From JBFJVZ01 sp041623895 (lineage in GTDB: Bacteria; Planctomycetota; Planctomycetia; Pirellulales; Pirellulaceae), in NCBI GenBank assembly GCA_041623895.1, contig JBFJVZ010000264.1:1-11166 (forward strand): 11,166 nt of DNA. The letters are read 5' to 3'. Below, piece after piece: positions 6,344-11,166 of this stretch (position 1 is the stretch's first letter; every line of letters starts with the position of its first letter). The translations under genes and the position numbers were made by a program. The notes beneath the pieces are model-generated. The model was not told where the DNA came from, did no database searches, and was given only the letters and a program-made list of their open reading frames with translations.

Positions 6344-9300
6344 ACTGCGACAAGCTTCCAAAGCTGGAGCGAGCGGGAGGGCGAGGCTCCCGCCGAGCCG
6401 CCGCGGACGAAAACGCCCGGCTTCGCAGCAGCGTCGCCCTCCCAGTACTGCTGGCGTGTCTGCTGCTAAACGGTTGCAATCAGGACAGCGGACCGACCGC
6501 ACAAGATCTGCTTCGCCAACGGCAATTGCGCGAAAGTACCAAGCTATCCAAGCCCAGAACGCTTGAACAACAGCTTGCCCGCGCCGGAGACCAGCTTGCC
6601 AATGGAAATGTTGTCGCCGCACAAGAAACGATGCGACCGCTGCTGATTTCGCAGCCGGAGCATCCTGACGTGATCATGCTGTCGGCCCGATGTGAAGTGG
6701 CCGCAGGCGATCCCATCGCAGCGGCCAAGATGCTGGAGTCGATGGATCCCTCCGATGTTGAATCCTATACGGAAGCACTTTGGACTTCCGCCCAGTGGCT
6801 GACCGACGCCAACGCTTATGACCTGGCCGGGCAACAGCTGCAACGAATCCTTCAGCTGCGCGGCGACGAAACGCGTGTGCATCGCAAGCTGGCCACGATT
6901 CTGAACAATCAGGGACGCCGCATCGAGGCGGCAAAACATCTGCGAGCACTGGCCCGCAGCGGCGACGTCCGCGAGCGAGAATTGTTCGCGATGTACTGTT
7001 ACAGCGAACCGTTTATCGACGAATCCGTACCCAAGCCTGAGTTTGGCAACCAGTTGGCCCTCGGGATGCTAATGCAAGCGAGGCTGTACCGTGTCGATGG
7101 CGAGATGGAACGGGCACGGGTGTTGGCCGATCGTCTCGCGCAGGCATTTCCAGAGTCGACGCAAATCTCCGCGTTCCTTGGCCGAGTCCATGCCGATTTT
7201 CATGATGACGATGCGCTGCGTGACTGGGTCAAATTAGTGCCGACAGGGATCGAGCGGGAGCCCGAGTATTGGCACACGCTTGGTGTCTGGCTGCAGCGTC
7301 AAGGTCTTCACCGCGAAGCGGTCCGCTGTTTAGCCGAAGCCGTCAGCCGCGATCCGACCGATCGCATCGCTTACGCGGCGCTCGCGCGCTCGCTGCAAAC
7401 GCTCGGCCAGCAGGACGTCGCTGCAAGAGTGCTCGCGCGTTTTGAATTACTGACGGAGTTCGCGGAAATCATCAAGCTCATCGGTCGCAGGCCCGGAACG
7501 CTGGAAGAACTGAATCGTGTCAGCGACATCTTGGAGATCTTGGGACGTCCCTATGAAGCCATCGCCTGGCGGACCATCGCTGTCAAGCAATACGGCGGCA
7601 CGGAAAGTCAGTTAGCCGAAGTGCAGCAGCAGCGCGAATCGTTGACAGCAAGCAATCAGGAAGCCGATGATGGGCAAGCCCAAGCGATTCGTACCTGCGG
7701 CATCGACGTGACTGCTTGGCCGCTGCCGACGGCCGACGCGATTGGTACTTCCATCGCCGCCGCATCGAGACCACCGACAGGACGATCCGCCGACTTTGGG
7801 CCAATCGTGTTGCGCGAGATCGCGGCCGAAGTGGGTCTGAATTTTCAATACGACAACGGCGACGATCCCAGCGATGACAAGGAATTGCTTCATCAACTCA
7901 CGGGCGGCGGAATCGGCGTGATCGATCTTGATCGGGACGGCTGGAGCGATCTGTATTTCACCCAAGGCGGCGGCGACGCCTACAAGCCCGACGATTCCCA
8001 ACCGAATCGCCTGTTTAGAAATCTGGGCGGTCAGCGATTTCTTGAAAGCACCGCTCAAACCCAAACCGGCGACCAGGGTTACGGCCAGGGTGTGGCGGTT
8101 GCGGACATCAATCAGGACGGCTTTCCCGATTTGCTGGTTGCCAACATCGGTCCCAATGTCTTGTACGCCAACAACGGTGATGGCACTTTCACACAGCGTC
8201 CCCTGCCGGTCGTCAATCCTGAGGGAGACTGGACGACTTCGATCGCCTGTGGTGACTTAAGTGGTGATCATCTACCGGAGATCTTTGAGGTGAATTACGT
8301 GGATGATCCAACAGCCTTGACCATACCCTGCACCGCCGAAGAAACCAGCTGCGTCCCGATCGGCTTCAGACCGGCGCTGGATCGCGTCTGGAGTGTGGGG
8401 CCGGAGATGAGCGTTTCCCGCTGGAACGGATGTGTCGAAATCGACGCCAAGCCAAGTTACGGATTTGCGGCGGTGATTGCCGACATTGACGGCAAGCTCG
8501 GGAACGAAGTTTTCATCGCCAACGACGGCAAACACAATCATTATTGGATCGCGGCGGAGGATGAAAACACCGCCAGTCGCAAGCTCACCGAAAGTGCCCG
8601 AATCTACGGCTGCGATACCGGATTGCTGGGCGAAATGTTTGGCTGCATGGGCATTGCGTACGGTGACTTTGATCGCAATTCAAAACCGGACCTGCATGTG
8701 ACCAATTTCTGGAATCAACCAGCCGATCTTTACATGCAGCATCCCAGTGGTCTGTTTTCCAATGGCAACGTCAGCCGCGGACTGTATCAGGAAAGTCGCG
8801 AAACGGTTGGCTGGGGAACGCAAGCGATCGATCTTGATCGCGACGGATGGCTGGATTTGCCCGTGCTGAATGGGCATGTGCATGACTACCCCGATTCCCG
8901 CGTCCCCTACAAGATGCGTCCTCAACTGTTTCGCGGTGGTGCCGAGCGATTTCAGTCGGTTGATCCCGGTACCTTAGGTGATGACTATTGGTCGAGACCG
9001 GCGCTGGGCCGAACGATGGCCGTACTCGATTGGAATGCGGATTCACGGCCGGACCTGGTGACCAACCATCTGGACGTGCCGGCTGCAGTACTTGAAAACC
9101 AAACCGCTGCGGGCAATAGCCTGCAAGTTGAATTGGTTGGCACCGAGAGTGAACGCGATGCGATTGGCGCGACCGTGAGCGCAAGGTGCGGCGAACAAGT
9201 TTGGACCGGTTGGGCAGCCGGCGGAGACGGGTTCTTGTGCAGCAATGAAGCGGTTGTTGATTTTGGAATCGGACCCGCGGAGACGATTGATCAACTGCAG

Positions 9301-9417
9301 GTCTCCTGGCCATCAGGCAGGACGCAGCAATTTAACGACCTGCCCGTTAATGCTCGTGTGTTGATTGTCGAGGGAGAAGAGGAAGTTTTTCGCCGTCAAA
9401 CTTTGCGGGCTCAATGA
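6340..9417 (+). CDS. TPR / FG-GAP (VCBS) propeller / UnbV-ASPIC lipoprotein, coupled paralogue
   Basis: 1025 aa from ATG 6340, which overlaps the stop of the upstream gene as ATGA and has a weak GGGA 6 nt ahead. An in-frame ATG at 6328 would add only four residues. A hydrophobic segment (about residues 31-44) ends LLLNG-C, so Cys46 is the probable lipidated residue. The long basic stretch ahead of it is encoded by a palindromic repeat. Residues about 65-460 are TPR-like helices (for example HREAVRCLAEAVSRDPTDR). Residues about 520-930 carry seven propeller loops, including DLDRDGWSDL, DINQDGFPDL and DLDRDGWLDL; those at about 640 (SGDHLPEI), 716 (DIDGKLGNEV) and 898 (DWNADSRPDL) are degenerate. 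An UnbV/ASPIC domain follows at about 938-1015 (DAIGATV, GDGFLCSNE, VSWPSG). It shares domain order and many motifs with both neighbours and is closer in sequence to the convergent gene. The function is unknown beyond envelope binding or scaffolding, which is inferred from the domains. Confidence 0.93.
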   Translation: MNCDKLPKLERAGGRGSRRAAADENARLRSSVALPVLLACLLLNGCNQDSGPTAQDLLRQRQLRESTKLSKPRTLEQQLARAGDQLANGNVVAAQETMRPLLISQPEHPDVIMLSARCEVAAGDPIAAAKMLESMDPSDVESYTEALWTSAQWLTDANAYDLAGQQLQRILQLRGDETRVHRKLATILNNQGRRIEAAKHLRALARSGDVRERELFAMYCYSEPFIDESVPKPEFGNQLALGMLMQARLYRVDGEMERARVLADRLAQAFPESTQISAFLGRVHADFHDDDALRDWVKLVPTGIEREPEYWHTLGVWLQRQGLHREAVRCLAEAVSRDPTDRIAYAALARSLQTLGQQDVAARVLARFELLTEFAEIIKLIGRRPGTLEELNRVSDILEILGRPYEAIAWRTIAVKQYGGTESQLAEVQQQRESLTASNQEADDGQAQAIRTCGIDVTAWPLPTADAIGTSIAAASRPPTGRSADFGPIVLREIAAEVGLNFQYDNGDDPSDDKELLHQLTGGGIGVIDLDRDGWSDLYFTQGGGDAYKPDDSQPNRLFRNLGGQRFLESTAQTQTGDQGYGQGVAVADINQDGFPDLLVANIGPNVLYANNGDGTFTQRPLPVVNPEGDWTTSIACGDLSGDHLPEIFEVNYVDDPTALTIPCTAEETSCVPIGFRPALDRVWSVGPEMSVSRWNGCVEIDAKPSYGFAAVIADIDGKLGNEVFIANDGKHNHYWIAAEDENTASRKLTESARIYGCDTGLLGEMFGCMGIAYGDFDRNSKPDLHVTNFWNQPADLYMQHPSGLFSNGNVSRGLYQESRETVGWGTQAIDLDRDGWLDLPVLNGHVHDYPDSRVPYKMRPQLFRGGAERFQSVDPGTLGDDYWSRPALGRTMAVLDWNADSRPDLVTNHLDVPAAVLENQTAAGNSLQVELVGTESERDAIGATVSARCGEQVWTGWAAGGDGFLCSNEAVVDFGIGPAETIDQLQVSWPSGRTQQFNDLPVNARVLIVEGEEEVFRRQTLRAQ
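6363..6443. repeat. REP-like palindromic repeat inside the 5' coding end
   Basis: GCGGGAG (6373-6379) pairs with CTCCCGC (6387-6393). An alternative stem pairs GGCTC (6385-6389) with GAGCC (6395-6399). A longer-range exact pair joins GGGAGGGCGA (6375-6384) to TCGCCCTCCC (6434-6443). The core GGGAGGGCGAGGCTCCCGCC resembles a motif I recall as highly repeated in Rhodopirellula-type genomes; that is memory, not a search. It lies fully within the gene starting at 6340 and encodes ERAGGRGSRRAA and the residues leading into the signal peptide. The outer borders are approximate. Confidence 0.6.
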
Positions 9418-9430
9418 GTTTTTATCGTCG

Positions 9431-9510
9431 CACTGCGGGCGACAGAGTCGCCCAACTCTCCGAGTTGGGTGTCCGCCGTTGTCCGAAGGCTACGGCACGC
9501 GGACTTCAAA
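9431..9510. repeat. Multi-hairpin intergenic repeat, probable two-way terminator
   Basis: This lies in the 110-nt gap between two converging genes. Hairpin A is GGGCGAC (9437-9443) with GTCGCCC (9447-9453). Hairpin B is CCCAACTC (9451-9458) with GAGTTGGG (9462-9469). Hairpin C is GTCCGC (9471-9476) with GCGGAC (9499-9504), with an inner CCGT/ACGG pairing. A and B share 9451-9453 and cannot both form fully. There is no T-run. The parts CCCAACTC...GAGTTGGG and the GTCCGAAGGCTACGGCAC region match, from memory, a repeat widespread between genes of Rhodopirellula-like planctomycetes. Ending transcription from both sides is an inference from its position. Confidence 0.55.
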
Positions 9511-9527
9511 TGCGGAGAATTCGACAA

Positions 9528-11166
9528 CTATTTTGCTTCCCACCTGAGAAACCATTCCTGTTCTCCTTCGACCAGCAAGTACCTCGTGTTCGGTTTCAGA
9601 TCTTCAAAAACCTGAGTCTGCCCGCTGGGCCACACGACCGTGACGCGATCGATGGACTTTGACTGGCCCAGACCGAAATGAACGACGGGTTCGTTGGTAC
9701 ACATGTGTCCGTCGCCGCCGGTTTGCCAACCGGTCCATTTTTCATCGCCCACCTCCACCTGAACTTCGCCGCCGATCGCATCGCGTTCACTCTGGGTGCC
9801 AATCAATTCGAGTTGCACAAAGTTTTGGGCAGCAGAGTCGTTTTGCAGCAGTGCCGTCGGCTCGTCCAAATGATTGGCGACCAGATCGATTCGTCCGTCG
9901 CGGTTGAAGTCCAACATCGCGAGCGCCCGGCCAACAAGTTTTTTTTGCCAGTAGTCGCCCGCCGAGGCCTGGTCGTGCGTGGCAAACCCGCGTTGGCTGC
10001 CGAGGAATAGCTGGGGCGGCATGCGGAAGGGGACGCCGTTCTTTTCGTCGTCGAAGACATGCCCGTTCAGAACAGCCAAATCCAACCAGCCGTCATTGTC
10101 AAAGTCGGCCGCTTGGCTCCCCCAGCCGAGCAGGTCGAAAGAAGGATCGAACAGGCCATAAGACATCGCTTCGTCTGAAAAATTTCCCTCGTGAGTTTGC
10201 AGGAACAGATTCACCGATTCGTTGCGAAAGTTGGTCACGTGCAAGTCCAGCGTTCCGTCCCGATTGAAATCTCCCGCCGCGATGCCCATGCAGGCCTGGC
10301 TATTGCCGCCACGTCCGATGCTGCAGCCCATCAGGTTGCCGGCTTCGGTCGGTTGATATCGCGGCGGGTCGCCCTCCATTGCCGGCGTACTGATCCAATA
10401 ATCATTAAAATCTCCGTCGTTAGCGATGAAAAAGTCATTGCCGTGCTGGCGATCGAAATTAGCGATCACCAAGCCAAACCCCAGGTTGGGTGAGTCACGC
10501 ATCTGGTCGGAGATTTTTTGCCAGCTCGTGAACCTGCCTTCAGCATCCGACAGCAGCACGCGATCGGCGGACTTTCTGAATCGCTGCGGTTGGCAATCAT
10601 AAAAATCGTCTTGGCATTTGACTTGATAGGAATCGGGATCGTCGATGTAGTTGACTTCGATGATCTCCGGCAGCTGATCGCCATCCAAGTCAGCAAGTCC
10701 GATCGTTGATGTCCACTGGTCCAGGTTGTCATCGATCAAATGATTCGATTTTAGAAACGTGCCGTCGCCTTGATTGATGAACAACAGATTGATACCGACA
10801 TTAGCAACCAGCAGATCGGGAAACCCATCTTGGTTGACGTCACCCGCACAAATGCCCTGTCCATGACTGCGATCGTCCGTTCCGGATTCCGCAGCTACTT
10901 CGACAAATTCTTGTTCCGGCAAAAAACGGAACAGTTGATTGGGTGTTGAGCCAAGCGGATCGTGGGGTTTTCCACCTGCTTGCGCAGCATACAGGTCGCA
11001 GTAACCATCCAAGTCAAAGTCGATCACTGCGAAACCGCCGCCGTTGGGATGATAGACGTGATAGTCTTCACCCTGGAAGGGAAAACCGCTCACGAACTGG
11101 CTGTTCAGGCCCAGACGTTGCGCAACGTCCTCGAACCGCAGTCCCGTGTTTTTCGCGGGAGTTGAC
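9528..11166 (-). CDS. FG-GAP (VCBS) propeller / UnbV-ASPIC protein, 5' end cut by window edge
   Basis: The frame is open from the right edge (no stop between 11166 and 9528) and ends with TAG at 9528. The GTG at 11093 is an internal Val rather than the start, because the 24 codons above it read LRFEDVAQRLGLNSQF, the usual lead-in to these propellers. About 545 residues are visible. Seven acidic loops follow: DFDLDGYCDL, DVNQDGFPDL, DLDGDQLPEI, NFDRQHGNDF, DFNRDGTLDL, DFDNDGWLDL and DFNRDGRIDL. A C-terminal UnbV/ASPIC domain follows with DAIGGEV, GDGHMCTNE and VVWPSG. It is closely related to the gene ending at 9417, which it faces tail to tail; a TPR half and lipoprotein signal like its relatives are expected outside the window. 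It is probably an envelope protein, with unknown ligand. Confidence 0.92.
   Translation of the reverse strand, partial: STPAKNTGLRFEDVAQRLGLNSQFVSGFPFQGEDYHVYHPNGGGFAVIDFDLDGYCDLYAAQAGGKPHDPLGSTPNQLFRFLPEQEFVEVAAESGTDDRSHGQGICAGDVNQDGFPDLLVANVGINLLFINQGDGTFLKSNHLIDDNLDQWTSTIGLADLDGDQLPEIIEVNYIDDPDSYQVKCQDDFYDCQPQRFRKSADRVLLSDAEGRFTSWQKISDQMRDSPNLGFGLVIANFDRQHGNDFFIANDGDFNDYWISTPAMEGDPPRYQPTEAGNLMGCSIGRGGNSQACMGIAAGDFNRDGTLDLHVTNFRNESVNLFLQTHEGNFSDEAMSYGLFDPSFDLLGWGSQAADFDNDGWLDLAVLNGHVFDDEKNGVPFRMPPQLFLGSQRGFATHDQASAGDYWQKKLVGRALAMLDFNRDGRIDLVANHLDEPTALLQNDSAAQNFVQLELIGTQSERDAIGGEVQVEVGDEKWTGWQTGGDGHMCTNEPVVHFGLGQSKSIDRVTVVWPSGQTQVFEDLKPNTRYLLVEGEQEWFLRWEAK

Noticed and set aside
11091..11093. 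GTG as start codon of the right-hand gene
   Set aside because: The frame continues upstream to the window edge with family-typical sequence (LRFEDVAQRLGL), so this GTG encodes an internal Val.

Overview
The window looks like chromosomal DNA of a planctomycete, most likely a member of the Pirellulaceae (Rhodopirellula-like). The reasons are two DUF1559 prepilin-type proteins side by side, three very long lipoprotein-type TPR plus FG-GAP/VCBS plus UnbV/ASPIC proteins, moderately GC-rich coding sequence, and palindromic intergenic repeats of a kind I recall from that group. The placement rests on gene families only. I see no rRNA, tRNA, CRISPR array, insertion sequence or phage gene.

Left part, minus strand (1-3074). 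In transcription order these are a 67-residue acidic lipoprotein (3074-2871), a complete DUF1559/H-X9-DG prepilin-like protein (2642-1425), a strong intrinsic terminator (1362-1397), and a second, closely similar DUF1559 gene (from 1143, running off the left edge). Each of the three starts has a GGAG Shine-Dalgarno 6-7 nt upstream. A TTGACG-N17-GACAAT promoter candidate precedes the lipoprotein gene. The leader of the complete DUF1559 gene holds two inverted repeats.

Middle part, plus strand (3299-9417). Two paralogous giant genes (about 1014 and 1025 aa) overlap by ATGA and are probably translationally coupled. Each has a lipoprotein signal, a helical TPR half, seven acidic DxDxDG-type cation loops in FG-GAP/VCBS repeats (probably a seven-bladed beta-propeller), and a C-terminal UnbV/ASPIC domain. 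The second gene carries a palindromic GC-rich repeat inside its first codons, so the repeat encodes the stretch ahead of its signal peptide.

Right part, minus strand (9528-11166). A third paralogue converges on the second and runs off the right edge, with only its propeller and UnbV domain visible. The 110-nt gap between them is filled with hairpins that look like another repeat element and may serve as a two-way terminator.

Taken together, nearly everything here is predicted to be exported or lipid-anchored: pseudopilin-like DUF1559 proteins, a small lipoprotein, and three large adhesion- or scaffold-like lipoproteins. A joint role at the cell envelope is a reasonable inference, but no substrate or partner can be read from the sequence.
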